This document shows positions 9,833-19,119 of a stretch of DNA of 64,000 nucleotides, piece by piece. This DNA is from Pseudomonas sp. KBW05 (GTDB lineage: Bacteria; Pseudomonadota; Gammaproteobacteria; Pseudomonadales; Pseudomonadaceae), in NCBI RefSeq assembly GCF_003852405.1, contig NZ_QAJM01000019.1:1-64000 (forward strand). Reading direction: 5' to 3'. Positions within the stretch are counted from its first letter, which is position 1. Each line of letters begins with the position of its first letter. The notes beneath the pieces are model-generated. The model had not been told where the DNA came from and ran no database searches. It saw only the letters and a list, made by a program, of their open reading frames with translations. The position numbers were made by a program, and so were the translations under genes.

Positions 9833-10222
9833 ATGACCGCTGCCCGCCTGCTTATCCCCCTAAGCCTTGCCCTGCTGGCCGGGTGCGCCAGTGCCCCCAA
9901 GCAAAATATCAGCGTGGACAAGCAAAGCGCTTGCCCGCTCCAGCTCAAAACCGGGCAAAACCTGATCCTCACCCTGCCCAGCAACCCCACCACCGGCTAC
10001 CGCTGGGCCATCCAGGATTCCGCCGGCGGCGTGCTCCGCGCGCTGAGCCCCGAGGTCTACAGCAGCAGTGAATCCGGGGTAATCGGCGGCGGCGGGCAAT
10101 CCACCTGGCGCTTCCAGGCCTTCGCCGCAGGCCAGGGACGTTTGCGCCTGACCTCCCAGCAACCCTGGGAACCCGAAGCCGAACCTGCCGAAACGTTCGA
10201 TTGCGCCATTACGGTGAACTGA
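9833..10222 (+). CDS. icp: Chagasin-family cysteine protease inhibitor, lipoprotein
   Basis: A 129-residue protein with a lipoprotein signal (LALLAGC, lipid-modified Cys18) followed by a chagasin/I42 domain. The three inhibitory loops are visible: NPTTGY at 51-56, GGGG at 85-88, and QPWEP at 110-114, equivalent to the R/Q-PW loop. It should be attached to a membrane facing the periplasm and block papain-like cysteine peptidases by wedging these loops into the active site. PAO1 has the same gene (PA0778) next to its asrA. It is translated 2 bases ahead of the YhhN gene, so those two are one transcript. Confidence 0.88.
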   Translation: MTAARLLIPLSLALLAGCASAPKQNISVDKQSACPLQLKTGQNLILTLPSNPTTGYRWAIQDSAGGVLRALSPEVYSSSESGVIGGGGQSTWRFQAFAAGQGRLRLTSQQPWEPEAEPAETFDCAITVN

Positions 10223-10223
10223 T

Positions 10224-10880
10224 ATGCCATGGATGATTCTTGCGTTGATGGGCGCCGGCACCTTTATCTACGGCCTGGCCACCCACGCCACCTTACTGTG
10301 CCTGCTGGTCAAACCGCTGCCGGTACTGGCGCTGCTGGGCTGGCTGCATGATGCGCCGCCCACCGACTATCGACGCTGGATCAGCCTGGGGCTGATTTTT
10401 TCCCTGGTGGGCGATGTGTTGCTCGCATGGCCGGGCGACTTGTTCATCTTTGGCCTCGGCGCGTTTCTGTTTGCGCACCTGGCCTACCTCAAAGCCTATT
10501 TCAGTGACTGCCGGCGGTTGGCGCTGCTGCCATTGCTATTGGCCCTGGGTGTAGGCGCAGTGCTGCTGAGCATCCTGATTTCCCACGGTCTTGGCGACTT
10601 GCTGATCCCCGTGGTGGTTTACGCCCTGGTCATCAGCGCCATGCTCTGGCGCGCGCTGGCACGCCTGGGCAGCGAAGTGCCGAAGCGTTCGGCGCAGCTG
10701 GCGGCAGCGGGTGCCGCGTCGTTTGTGTTTTCCGACACGCTGATCGGTATCAATCGGTTTGTGCTGGCGTTCGATGCGGCGCCGTATCTGTTGATCGCCA
10801 CTTACTGGCTGGGGCAGTGGGGTATCACCGCGTCGGCTTTCCATCAGACAACCCGCGCACACGAGGGCCAACTTGGCTAA
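10224..10880 (+). CDS. YhhN family membrane protein (lysoplasmalogenase-like)
   Basis: A 218-residue integral membrane protein with about eight hydrophobic segments and the family-typical GDVLLAWPG and [11 protein letters not shown] stretches with conserved acidic residues in membrane segments. Characterised YhhN members (TMEM86 family) hydrolyse the vinyl-ether bond of lysoplasmalogens. Whether that reaction is relevant in a bacterium lacking plasmalogens is unclear. The start lies 2 bases after the icp stop, and the 3' end lies just before cmoA, so it probably forms an icp-yhhN-cmoA-cmoB read-through unit. Confidence 0.85.
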   Translation: MPWMILALMGAGTFIYGLATHATLLCLLVKPLPVLALLGWLHDAPPTDYRRWISLGLIFSLVGDVLLAWPGDLFIFGLGAFLFAHLAYLKAYFSDCRRLALLPLLLALGVGAVLLSILISHGLGDLLIPVVVYALVISAMLWRALARLGSEVPKRSAQLAAAGAASFVFSDTLIGINRFVLAFDAAPYLLIATYWLGQWGITASAFHQTTRAHEGQLG

Positions 10881-10917
10881 AATGCCGGCCTTTCCCCTTT
10901 TCGTCGCCGGAACAACC

Positions 10918-11661
10918 GTGAGCAAAGAACCCGATCGCCTATTCGCCCAGCCCCTGCCCCAGGTGCCGGACTTCGCCTTTAACGAGGACGTGGTGCGGGT
11001 GTTCCCGGACATGATCAAGCGCTCGGTGCCCGGCTACCCGACCATCGTCGAAAACCTCGGCGTGCTCGCGGCGCAGTTTGCCCAGCCCAACAGCGTGCTG
11101 TACGACCTGGGTTCGTCCCTGGGCGCCGTGACCCAGGCCCTGCGTCGCCATGTGCGCACCGATGGCTGCCGGGTGATCGCGGTGGATAACTCGGCAGCGA
11201 TGGTCGAGCGCTGCCGCGAATACCTCAATGGCCAGGACTCGATGTTCCAGGAGTTGCTGCCGGTGGACGTGATCGAGGGCGATATCCTCGCGTTGCAATT
11301 CCAACCGGCCTCGGTGGTGGCGCTGAACTTCACCCTGCAATTTATCGCCCCCGATGAGCGCCTGGCCTTGCTCACACGCATCCGCCAAGCGCTGTTGCCG
11401 GGGGGCGCGCTGATCCTTTCGGAAAAGCTGCGCTTCAATGATCCCGAAGAACATGCGTTGCTCACCGACCTGCATATCGCGTTCAAACGCGCCAACGGCT
11501 ACAGCGAACTGGAAATCGCCCAGAAGCGCAGCGCCATCGAAAACGTCATGAAGCCCGACAGCCTCGAAGAACACCGCGAACGCCTGCTGGCGGCCGGGTT
11601 CTCGAAAGTCGTGCCGTGGTTCCAGTGTCTTAACTTTGCCTCGTTGATTGCCTTGCCATGA
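10918..11661 (+). CDS. cmoA: Carboxy-S-adenosyl-L-methionine synthase
   Basis: A 247-residue SAM-dependent enzyme that makes carboxy-SAM from SAM and prephenate for uridine-34 modification in tRNA. A GTG start ([11 protein letters not shown]) is chosen since it gives the family length; an ATG 45 bases upstream would overlap the preceding gene. The nucleotide-binding motif [12 protein letters not shown], the acidic VIAVDNS, and the long FTLQFIAP region match CmoA. It overlaps cmoB by 4 bases (ATGA), so the two successive pathway enzymes are translationally coupled. Confidence 0.95.
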   Translation: MSKEPDRLFAQPLPQVPDFAFNEDVVRVFPDMIKRSVPGYPTIVENLGVLAAQFAQPNSVLYDLGSSLGAVTQALRRHVRTDGCRVIAVDNSAAMVERCREYLNGQDSMFQELLPVDVIEGDILALQFQPASVVALNFTLQFIAPDERLALLTRIRQALLPGGALILSEKLRFNDPEEHALLTDLHIAFKRANGYSELEIAQKRSAIENVMKPDSLEEHRERLLAAGFSKVVPWFQCLNFASLIALP

Positions 11662-12614
11662 TTGATCTGTCTCCCCTCGCCCGCCACTTGGTCGGTACTC
11701 CCTTGGCCGTGTGGGCCCAAGGCCTGCAAGCGCAACTCGATAGCAAGATGGAAAAAGGCCATGGCGACCTGGAGCGCTGGCAGAGCGCGCTGGATGCGCT
11801 GCCGAAGATCCAGCCCAGCGACGTGGACTTGCTCAACGGCCTGACCCTCGACACCGATTGCGATGACGAAACCCGCGCGCAAATGCACACCGCGCTGATG
11901 GGGCTGAGCCCATGGCGCAAAGGCCCGTTCCACCTGTTCGGCGTGCATGTGGACACCGAATGGCGTTCGGACTGGAAGTGGTCACGGGTGGCACCGCATT
12001 TGAACCTGAAGGGCAAACGCATCCTCGATGTGGGCTGCGGCAACGGTTACTACATGTGGCGCATGCTCGGCGCCGGGGCCGACAGCGTGATTGGCGTCGA
12101 CCCGAACTGGCTGTTTTTCTGCCAGTTCCAGGCGGTGCAGCGTTACCTGTCAGAGCCCAAGGCGTGGCACCTGCCGTTCCCGTTTGAAGACCTGCCGGCG
12201 AATCTGGAAGGCTTTGATACGGTGTTTTCCATGGGCGTGTTCTACCACCGCCGCTCGCCCATCGAGCATTTGCTCGCGCTGAAAGACACCCTGGTCAAGG
12301 GCGGCGAACTGGTGTTGGAAACCCTGGTGGTGGAAGGCGATCAGCAACAAGTGCTGGTGCCGGAAGACCGCTATGCACAGATGCGTAACGTGTGGTTCCT
12401 GCCGTCGGTGCCGGCGTTGATGCTGTGGCTAAGGCGTGCCGGGTTCAGTGATGTGCGCTGTGTGGATGTGAGCGTGACCACGGTGGAAGAACAGCGTGGG
12501 ACGGAGTGGATGAAGTATCAGTCGTTGAGTGATTTCCTTGATCCTGAAGATCACAGCAAGACCATTGAAGGGCTGCCGGCGCCGATGCGGGCGGTGATCA
12601 TCGCCAAGAAGTAG
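11658..12614 (+). CDS. cmoB: tRNA U34 carboxymethyltransferase
   Basis: A 318-residue methyltransferase-fold protein that transfers the carboxymethyl group of carboxy-SAM to 5-hydroxyuridine 34, giving cmo5U in tRNAs reading NNU/NNG codons. The SAM pocket motif [11 protein letters not shown] is at about residue 116 and GVDPNWLF follows. [12 protein letters not shown] near 190 is typical of CmoB. It starts within the cmoA stop and is followed by a REPIN that probably ends the transcript. Confidence 0.95.
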   Translation: MIDLSPLARHLVGTPLAVWAQGLQAQLDSKMEKGHGDLERWQSALDALPKIQPSDVDLLNGLTLDTDCDDETRAQMHTALMGLSPWRKGPFHLFGVHVDTEWRSDWKWSRVAPHLNLKGKRILDVGCGNGYYMWRMLGAGADSVIGVDPNWLFFCQFQAVQRYLSEPKAWHLPFPFEDLPANLEGFDTVFSMGVFYHRRSPIEHLLALKDTLVKGGELVLETLVVEGDQQQVLVPEDRYAQMRNVWFLPSVPALMLWLRRAGFSDVRCVDVSVTTVEEQRGTEWMKYQSLSDFLDPEDHSKTIEGLPAPMRAVIIAKK

Positions 12615-12640
12615 CGGTGAGGTCTCCCTGAAGAAACAGA

Positions 12641-12744
12641 GATCAAAATGTGGGAGCGGGCTTGCTCGCGAATGCGGTGTATCAGAAACACATTCAGTGG
12701 CTGACACACCGCATTCGCGAGCAAGCCCGCTCCCACATTTGATC
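12641..12744. repeat. REPIN between convergent cmoB and tadA
   Basis: The arms extend to GATCAAAATGTGGG and CCCACATTTGATC, giving a longer inverted repeat than most copies. It lies between converging genes, where it can serve as a two-way hairpin; no separate T-run terminator was seen. Confidence 0.95.
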
Positions 12745-12755
12745 TCCAGTGTTCT

Positions 12756-13253
12756 TTAGAGGGGTGGCTTGGCCCGGCGGGCTTTGAAGAATTCGCTCAG
12801 GACTGTCCCGCATTCTTCTGCCAACACCCCCCCCTCAAACAACACCTTGTGATTAAGAAACCCCTGGGTAAAAAACTGCCCCTGGCTTTGCACAATCCCC
12901 GCCTTGGGCTCCAACGCGCCATACACCACCCGCGCCACCCGCGAGTGCACGATCAAACCGGCGCACATGCTGCACGGCTCCAGCGTCACATACAGCGTGC
13001 TGCCCACCAGCCGATAGTTGCTGATGGCCTGCGCCGCGTCACGGATGGCGACCATTTCGGCATGAGCGCTGGGGTCGTTGCCGCTGATGGGGCAGTTGAA
13101 GCCGCGGCCGATGATTTCACCGTCCTGCACCAACACCGCCCCCACCGGCACTTCACCCAGTGCAGCGCCTTGGGCGGCGAGGGCCAGGGCTTCGCGCATG
13201 AAGTCCTGGTCGCGGCTGCGGTCGATGATCGCCACGGGACGAAACTGGCGCAT
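12756..13253 (-). CDS. tadA: tRNA-specific adenosine deaminase
   Basis: A 165-residue zinc deaminase with HAE at 64-66 (zinc ligand His and catalytic Glu) and PCSMC at 93-97 (zinc Cys pair). It converts A34 to inosine in tRNA-Arg(ACG). The ATG at 13253 overlaps the stop of the multicopper oxidase gene by one base (TGATG), so translation is coupled. This same pair was described in Pseudomonas putida as cumA-cumB, where cumB is the older name of the tadA homologue. Confidence 0.93.
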   Translation of the reverse strand: MRQFRPVAIIDRSRDQDFMREALALAAQGAALGEVPVGAVLVQDGEIIGRGFNCPISGNDPSAHAEMVAIRDAAQAISNYRLVGSTLYVTLEPCSMCAGLIVHSRVARVVYGALEPKAGIVQSQGQFFTQGFLNHKVLFEGGVLAEECGTVLSEFFKARRAKPPL

Positions 13254-14629
13254 CACGCCACCTCGATGGCGGCCATCAGGCCGGTTTCCATGTGGTCGAT
13301 GACGTGGCAGTGGAACATCCACACCCCCGGGTTATCCGCCACCAACGCCACGCGGGCGCGCTCGTTCTTGCCCAACAGGTAGGTGTCGGTGAAGTACGGG
13401 ATCACCTTGTGGCGGTTCGAGGCGATCACCTTGAAGCTCATGCCGTGCAGGTGGATCGGGTGTTGGTACTGGGTCATGTTCTTCAATTCGAAAATGTAGC
13501 TCTTGCCCTTCTCCAGCTTGGCGATCGGGCGGTCGGCGCAGGTCTTGTCGGTGATATCCCAGGCCTGCCCGTTGATCTGCCACAGGCTGGGCGGCCGGCC
13601 ATCGTCGACCGAAACGGTGCCGACCCATTCGAAATTGAAGTTGAGTTTCTCGGCGTTGGCCAGGTCCGGCTCGGCAATCGGGTTGGCGGGCAATGCCGGT
13701 GGCCACTCGGTGGGCGCGTCGGCATTGGCCACAGAGCGAAACGTGCCCAGGCGTACCGGGCCATTGCGGATCGACAGCTCTTCGCCCGCCGGCGGTGCCT
13801 TGATCGCCAGGCAGATACGCATACCCGGGCCCAGCCAGTATTCCTTGCCCAGCGGACGCGGCTCGATGGGGTTACCGTCCAGCGCGTAGATTTGCGCTTC
13901 GACGTCGGGGATGTTGATGCGATAGGTTAGGGTGTTGTCGAGGTTGAGCAAGCGCACACGGGTGATCTGCCCGGCCGGCAAGTCGATCACCGCCTGGGAC
14001 ACGCCGTTGATCGTAGACAAACGTCCGGCCGTGCCGCCGCGCGCGGCTTCACGGGGGATGCTGAACGGTACAAAAGCGCCCTCTTCGTCCACATGCCAGC
14101 TCTTCAGGCTGAGGGTGCGTTCGTGTTTGAAACCGGTTGGCTCGCGCTCTTCGATGATCAGCGGGCCGACCAGGCCACGGCCAAGTTCTTCACTGCTATT
14201 GACGTGGGGGTGATACCAGTAGCTGCCGGCGTCGGGCACACGGAATTTATAGTCGAAGTACTCGCCGGGCAGCACCGGCAACTGGGAGACGTAGGGCACG
14301 CCGTCCATCTCTAACGGCAAGCGGATGCCATGCCAGTGGATGGTGGTGGCGACCGGCAGGTGGTTGATAAAACGCACCCGCAGCCATTCGCCCTGGCGCA
14401 CACGCAACTCGGTGCCCGGCGCCGACGGGCCAAACGCCCAGGCCTCGGTCGTGTGGCCCGGCACCAGCTCCACGTCCAGCGGTGCGGCGATCAGTTCGTA
14501 ATCGTGGCCCGCTTCGGCCTCGGCGACTTTCCCCAGCCAGTAGCGATAGGCGCCACCGGCACCGACGCCCACTACGGCCAGGCCGGCAAGGCCACCCAGG
14601 ATTTGTCGACGGGAAAAGGATCGGGACAC
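13253..14629 (-). CDS. cumA: Tat-exported multicopper oxidase, CumA-like
   Basis: A 458-residue three-domain multicopper oxidase. A GTG start at 14629 is chosen: GAGGT lies upstream and it gives a clean twin-arginine signal (SRRQILGG from residue 6), so the protein is exported folded by Tat. All copper motifs are present: HWHG at 98-101, HPH at 140-142, HPIHLHG and HCHVIDHMETG near the C-terminus. Residues after HCH include M, consistent with a type 1 copper axial ligand. It resembles P. putida CumA, first linked with Mn(II) oxidation; later work as I recall found other enzymes responsible there, so the physiological substrate is open. Confidence 0.9.
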   Translation of the reverse strand: MSRSFSRRQILGGLAGLAVVGVGAGGAYRYWLGKVAEAEAGHDYELIAAPLDVELVPGHTTEAWAFGPSAPGTELRVRQGEWLRVRFINHLPVATTIHWHGIRLPLEMDGVPYVSQLPVLPGEYFDYKFRVPDAGSYWYHPHVNSSEELGRGLVGPLIIEEREPTGFKHERTLSLKSWHVDEEGAFVPFSIPREAARGGTAGRLSTINGVSQAVIDLPAGQITRVRLLNLDNTLTYRINIPDVEAQIYALDGNPIEPRPLGKEYWLGPGMRICLAIKAPPAGEELSIRNGPVRLGTFRSVANADAPTEWPPALPANPIAEPDLANAEKLNFNFEWVGTVSVDDGRPPSLWQINGQAWDITDKTCADRPIAKLEKGKSYIFELKNMTQYQHPIHLHGMSFKVIASNRHKVIPYFTDTYLLGKNERARVALVADNPGVWMFHCHVIDHMETGLMAAIEVA

Positions 14630-14748
14630 AACAACCTCACGTATCTGCCGCAAGCCCAGGGCCTGCAAAGGGCAGATACGATACACCTGCATCGCCTAAA
14701 CAGTAAGGCTTCGCATTGCCGCATGGCTGAATTCCGGACACATCAAAG

Positions 14749-14870
14749 ATCAAATGTGGGAGCGGGCTTGTGTGGGAGCGGGCTTGCTCGCGAAAGCGGT
14801 GGGTCAGTCACAGATGTATCAACTGACAGACCGCTTTCGCGAGCAAGCCCGCTCCCACATTTTTTTGATC
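14749..14870. repeat. REPIN with tandem left-arm duplication
   Basis: The left arm contains GTGGGAGCGGGCTTG twice in a row, the first copy cut short, then a normal spacer and right arm ending in a run of seven Ts. It sits between pdxJ (3' end) and the cumA start. The T-run on the plus strand does not serve pdxJ, which reads the other way. Confidence 0.93.
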
Positions 14871-14896
14871 TTCAGTGGTTTTTAGACTGTGTTTTC

Positions 14897-15640
14897 TTAA
14901 TGCTTGGCCGCAGCCAGGATCAGGGCCTTCATCTCAGCCACAGCACCTTTGAAGCCGACGAACAGCGCATGCGCCACCAGCGCATGGCCAATGTTCAGCT
15001 CATTGATGCCCTTGATCGCCGCCACCGCTTCAACGTTGTGGTAGTGCAGGCCATGACCAGCATTGACGATCAAGCCCTCGCGCAGGCCAACCGCGACACC
15101 GTCGATGATGCGTTGCAGCTCATCGGCCACTTCGGTCGGGGTGGTGGCATCGGCATAACGCCCGGTGTGCAACTCGATGGCCGGTGCACCGACGCGGCGC
15201 GAGGCTTCGATCTGGCGCTCGTCGGCGTCGATGAACAGCGAGACTTCGCTGCCGATCTGCGACAGGCGATCCACCGCGGCCTTGATCCGCGCTTCCTGGC
15301 CAGCCACGTCGAGGCCGCCTTCGGTGGTGAGTTCCTGGCGGGTTTCCGGGACCAGGCAGATGTGCGCCGGGCGGATGCGTTCAGCGAACAGCATCATCTC
15401 TTCGGTCACGCCCATCTCGAAGTTCATGCGGGTTTGCAGCACATCCTTGAGCACCAGCACATCGCGCTCCTGGATGTGGCGGCGGTCTTCGCGCAGGTGC
15501 ACGGTGATGCCGTCGGCGCCTGCTTCTTCGGCGTCCAGCGCGGCCTTGACCGGATCAGGGTAACGGGTGCCCCGGGCCTGGCGCAGGGTAGCGACGTGGT
15601 CGATATTGACGCCAAGAAGAATGCGATTGCTGCTGGTCAC
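14897..15640 (-). CDS. pdxJ: Pyridoxine 5'-phosphate synthase
   Basis: A 247-residue TIM-barrel enzyme joining 1-deoxyxylulose 5-phosphate and 3-amino-2-oxopropyl phosphate to pyridoxine 5'-phosphate. The start [19 protein letters not shown] holds the conserved NIDHVATLR, and the ELHTGRYA and [11 protein letters not shown] stretches match the phosphate and catalytic regions. It is the last gene of the lepA-lepB-rnc-era-recO-pdxJ block, 51 bases after recO. Confidence 0.96.
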   Translation of the reverse strand: MTSSNRILLGVNIDHVATLRQARGTRYPDPVKAALDAEEAGADGITVHLREDRRHIQERDVLVLKDVLQTRMNFEMGVTEEMMLFAERIRPAHICLVPETRQELTTEGGLDVAGQEARIKAAVDRLSQIGSEVSLFIDADERQIEASRRVGAPAIELHTGRYADATTPTEVADELQRIIDGVAVGLREGLIVNAGHGLHYHNVEAVAAIKGINELNIGHALVAHALFVGFKGAVAEMKALILAAAKH

Positions 15641-15691
15641 GGAAGCGCTCCTGAATAGGGAAAGAAACGCTGCACAGCATACACGGGGTTG

Positions 15692-16375
15692 TCAGGGCTT
15701 TCGAAACAACTCGCGACTGACCAGCGGCCGTCCGCCCAAGTGCACGGCCAGGGCTTGGCGCATCAGGCGTTTGGCGGCAGATAAAGCACCCGGCGCGCTC
15801 CAGTCGGCTTCGCTCATGGCCAGCAGCTCGGTGCCCTGGAACAGGCCCGGTTGCAGCAGGTAGACACGCTCCAGGCCGGCGTCCACTTGCAGGCGGTACA
15901 TGCCATCGGCGGCGATGGGGTCGCCGTGCAGGTCGTTGACCAGTTCGAAGCCGTAGCCCAGATCGTCGAGCAGGCGCCACTCGAAGGCGCGCAGCAAGGG
16001 TTCCAATGGACGGCCTTCGGCGAGGGCAAGCAAGGTGGCGGCGTAGTGATCGAAGACAGCGGGATGGGGATCTTCGGCGGGAAGCAGGCGAATCAGCAAT
16101 TCGTTGAGGTAGAGGCCGCTGAACAGCGCTTCGCCATTGAGCCAGGCGGAGGTGCCGACGCTCTCCAGGCGGCCGACGTTTTTCAGCTCGCCCTTGCCGC
16201 GAAACTCCACGTCCAGCGCCACGAACGGCCTAGCCTGCGTGCCCGCCTTGCCCCGCGCGCTGCGCAACACTGCACGCAGGCGGCCTTGGGGCGTGAGGAA
16301 GTCCACCAGGGCGCTGGTCTCGCGGTAGGCGCGGCTGTGCAGGACGTAGGCGGGTTGGCTGGTGGGTTGGGACAT
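15692..16375 (-). CDS. recO: DNA repair protein RecO
   Basis: A 227-residue RecO with an N-terminal OB-fold ([20 protein letters not shown]) and a helical C-terminal part. It lacks the four-cysteine zinc motif found in some RecO proteins, as is usual in gammaproteobacteria. It mediates RecA loading in the RecFOR pathway and anneals SSB-coated DNA. It follows era after a REPIN of about 95 bases, which may lower its expression relative to rnc-era. Confidence 0.94.
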   Translation of the reverse strand: MSQPTSQPAYVLHSRAYRETSALVDFLTPQGRLRAVLRSARGKAGTQARPFVALDVEFRGKGELKNVGRLESVGTSAWLNGEALFSGLYLNELLIRLLPAEDPHPAVFDHYAATLLALAEGRPLEPLLRAFEWRLLDDLGYGFELVNDLHGDPIAADGMYRLQVDAGLERVYLLQPGLFQGTELLAMSEADWSAPGALSAAKRLMRQALAVHLGGRPLVSRELFRKP

Positions 16376-16419
16376 GGGCTCTCACTGCTGGAATGCATTG
16401 TTGAAAACTACACAAACCG

Positions 16420-16514
16420 AATGTGGGAGCGGGCTTGCTCGCGAATGCGGTGTGCCAGTCGACTTATCAGAGACTGATCCACCGCATTCGCGAGCAAGCC
16501 CGCTCCCACATTTT
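16420..16514. repeat. REPIN between era and recO
   Basis: Standard GTGGGAGCGGGCTTGCTCGC arms around a spacer of about 45 bases, inside the rnc-era-recO-pdxJ transcription unit. Its position makes it a possible internal attenuator or mRNA end. Confidence 0.95.
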
Positions 16515-16530
16515 TAGTCCTGCGGTGTTC

Positions 16531-17433
16531 TTACAGGTCGCCGTAGCCCAGGGAGCGCAGTGCACGCTCGTCATCGGACCAACCACCCTTAACCTTCACC
16601 CACAGGTTAAGCATGATCTTGGAATCGAACAGCAATTCCATGTCCTTGCGCGCCTCGGTGCCGATGCGCTTGATGCGCTCGCCCTTGTCGCCAATGATGA
16701 TTTTCTTCTGGCCGTCACGTTCGACGAGGATCAGCGCATGGATATGCAAGGTCTTGCCCTGCTGCTTGAACTCTTCGATTTCGACGGTGATCTGGTACGG
16801 CAGCTCGGCGCCCATCTGGCGCATGATTTTCTCGCGCACCAGTTCGGCGGCCAGGAAACGGCTGCTGCGGTCGGTGATCTGGTCTTCCGGGAAGAAGTGC
16901 TCGTTCTCCGGCAGGTGTCCGGCAATCACGCGCTCCAAAGCTTCCAGGTTGTGACCGTGCTGGGCGGAAATCGGGATGATCTGCGCGTTCGGCAGTTGTT
17001 CCTGCAGCCAGCTCAGGTGCGGCATCAGCTCGGCTTTGTCTTCGATGCGGTCGGTCTTGTTCAACGCGACGATCAACGGGCCGGTGACGTACTGCACACG
17101 CTCAAGGACCATCTGGTCTTCGTCGGTCCACTTGGTGCGGTCGACCACGAAGATCACCACGTCGACGTCTTTCAACGCCGCCGAAGCGGTCTTGTTCATG
17201 TAGCGGTTGAGGGCTTTCTCGCCACCTTTGTGCATGCCCGGGGTATCGACGTAGACCGCTTGCACGTTGCCTTCGGTCTTGATGCCCAGCATGTTGTGGC
17301 GGGTGGTCTGCGGCTTGCGCGAGGTGATCGCGAGCTTCTGACCGAGGATGTGGTTCAGCAGCGTGGACTTGCCCACGTTCGGGCGGCCGACGATGGCAAC
17401 ATAGCCACAGCGTGTTGCGGTTGAATCAGTCAT
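16531..17433 (-). CDS. era: GTPase Era
   Basis: A 300-residue GTPase with GRPNVGKST (16-24), DTPGMHKG switch II, NKTD, and a C-terminal KH RNA-binding domain ([13 protein letters not shown]). It binds the 3' end of 16S rRNA and helps 30S maturation. The ATG at 17433 gives the family length; an ATG 6 bases upstream is possible. Its start overlaps the rnc stop by 8 bases, indicating tight coupling. Confidence 0.96.
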   Translation of the reverse strand: MTDSTATRCGYVAIVGRPNVGKSTLLNHILGQKLAITSRKPQTTRHNMLGIKTEGNVQAVYVDTPGMHKGGEKALNRYMNKTASAALKDVDVVIFVVDRTKWTDEDQMVLERVQYVTGPLIVALNKTDRIEDKAELMPHLSWLQEQLPNAQIIPISAQHGHNLEALERVIAGHLPENEHFFPEDQITDRSSRFLAAELVREKIMRQMGAELPYQITVEIEEFKQQGKTLHIHALILVERDGQKKIIIGDKGERIKRIGTEARKDMELLFDSKIMLNLWVKVKGGWSDDERALRSLGYGDL

Positions 17434-18115
17434 GGCCATTCTCCACGCCCAGGGCAATCAGTGCTGCTGCGGCCGCTACCTGTTCGGCAATACGACGGCT
17501 CACACCCTGACCTCGGCTTTTTTCGTTCAGTAAGGTGATTTCACATTCCACGAAGAATACGCGGCAATGGGGCTCACCCTGGATATCCACCACTTCGTAG
17601 CGTGGCAGTTCGCAACCACGGGACTGCAGGAATTCCTGCAGGCGGGTCTTGGGATCTTTGTTGGTATCGACCAGCGTGAGGCTTTCGATCTCGGAGGTCA
17701 GCCACGCGGTCACGCGTTCCTTGGCTGCTTCCATGCCTGCATCGAGGTAGATCGCGCCGATCAGCGCCTCAAGGGCATCGGCAAGGATCGACTCGCGGCG
17801 AAAACCACCGCTCTTCAGCTCGCCAGAGCCCAGGCGCAGGTACTCGCCCAGGCCGAAACCACGGGCCAGCACGGCCAGGGTCTCGCCCTTCACCAAGCGG
17901 GCGCGCAGGCGCGACAGCTGGCCTTCACGGGCTTGCGGGAAGCGCTCGAACAGCGCCTCACCGGCGACGAAATTGAGGATGGCATCACCGAGGAATTCCA
18001 GGCGTTCGTTGTTACGCCCTGCAAAGCTGCGGTGTGTGAGGGCAAGGACCATCAATTCCTGGTCCTTGAAGGTGTAGCCGAGCAGACGCTCGAGACGTGC
18101 TAGAGAAACGGTCAC
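17426..18115 (-). CDS. rnc: Ribonuclease III
   Basis: A 229-residue RNase III with signature [11 protein letters not shown] near 37-47, which carries metal-binding E40 and D44, and a C-terminal double-stranded RNA-binding domain from about 155. It processes rRNA precursors and structured mRNAs. It lies 147 bases downstream of lepB, with a strong hairpin in that gap. In E. coli RNase III cleaves its own leader, and the hairpin could play the same role here. Confidence 0.96.
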   Translation of the reverse strand: MTVSLARLERLLGYTFKDQELMVLALTHRSFAGRNNERLEFLGDAILNFVAGEALFERFPQAREGQLSRLRARLVKGETLAVLARGFGLGEYLRLGSGELKSGGFRRESILADALEALIGAIYLDAGMEAAKERVTAWLTSEIESLTLVDTNKDPKTRLQEFLQSRGCELPRYEVVDIQGEPHCRVFFVECEITLLNEKSRGQGVSRRIAEQVAAAAALIALGVENGHD

Positions 18116-18234
18116 GGTTTACCCATATCTGTGTGGTGGCACCGGCGGCCATCGACGATTGACGCAGTGTTCAAATTCAAATCCTGGTTGGTGCAGCATG
18201 GGGCCGGAATTTGTCCAAGCCCCAGAAAAGCATT

Positions 18235-18256
18235 CGGCGCTGTGTTCACAGCGCCG
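18235..18256 (-). promoter_or_regulatory. Hairpin between lepB and rnc
   Basis: CGGCGCTGTG (18235-18244) and CACAGCGCCG (18247-18256) form a perfect 10-base stem with only TT between, just after the lepB stop. There is no T-run on the transcribed side, so it is a poor rho-independent terminator. It is better read as a processing or partial attenuation structure ahead of rnc. Confidence 0.6.
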
Positions 18257-18262
18257 CCTGTA

Positions 18263-19114
18263 TTACTTGATCAGCCCGACTCGCGAGAAATTCGGCAAGT
18301 GGCTGAGCTTGGACTCCGGCCAACTCATCCAGACCGCGAAGGCCTTGCCGACGATATTCTCGTCGGGAACCATGCCCAGCATATCCTTGGGAATGTTGGG
18401 ATCGTTCCAATAGCGGCTGTCATTGGAGTTGTCACGGTTGTCGCCCATCATGAAGTAGTGCCCGGCCGGCACTTTCCACTCGCCATCAGGCTGGCGGTAG
18501 CGCGACATTTCCTTGCGGATCTCGTGCTCCACCGCGCCGAGTTTTTCCTGATACAGCTCGGCGCTACCCAGGGAATTCGGCTCGGAACCGATCAGCTTCT
18601 CGGCCACCGATTCACCGTTGATGAACAGGCGCTTGTCACCGGTGTAGCGGATCACGTCGCCCGGCAGGCCGATCACACGCTTGATGTAGTTGACGTTCGG
18701 GTCGCTCGGAAAGCGGAACACCATCACATCGCCGCGTTGCGGGTCACCGACTTCAATGACCTTCTTGTCGATCACCGGCAGGCGAATGCCGTAGGCAAAC
18801 TTGTTCACCAGGATGAAGTCGCCCACGTCCAGGGTAGGTTTCATCGACCCCGAAGGGATCTGAAACGGCTCCACCAGGAACGAGCGCAGCACCAGCACGA
18901 TGAACAACACCGGGAAGAACGACTTGCCGTATTCAACCAGCAAGGGCTCTTTGTTCAGCTTCTCGACCACCACCGCATCGGGCTGGCTGACGCTGCCCTG
19001 ATAGGACGCGATAGCCGCCCGCCGACGCGGGGCGAAGAACACCAGATCGAGCAACGCCAGGAGACCACAGACGGCAACGGCGATGACCAGCAACAGCGGG
19101 AAATTTAGCGACAT
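18263..19114 (-). CDS. lepB: Signal peptidase I
   Basis: A 283-residue inner-membrane peptidase with two N-terminal membrane segments (about 4-27 and 65-80), catalytic S90 in PSGSMKPTL, K145 in YIKRVIGLPGD, and the GDNRDNSNDSRYW box. It cleaves signal peptides from exported preproteins on the periplasmic side. It starts 5 bases after lepA. Confidence 0.96.
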   Translation of the reverse strand: MSLNFPLLLVIAVAVCGLLALLDLVFFAPRRRAAIASYQGSVSQPDAVVVEKLNKEPLLVEYGKSFFPVLFIVLVLRSFLVEPFQIPSGSMKPTLDVGDFILVNKFAYGIRLPVIDKKVIEVGDPQRGDVMVFRFPSDPNVNYIKRVIGLPGDVIRYTGDKRLFINGESVAEKLIGSEPNSLGSAELYQEKLGAVEHEIRKEMSRYRQPDGEWKVPAGHYFMMGDNRDNSNDSRYWNDPNIPKDMLGMVPDENIVGKAFAVWMSWPESKLSHLPNFSRVGLIK

Positions 19115-19119
19115 AGGAC

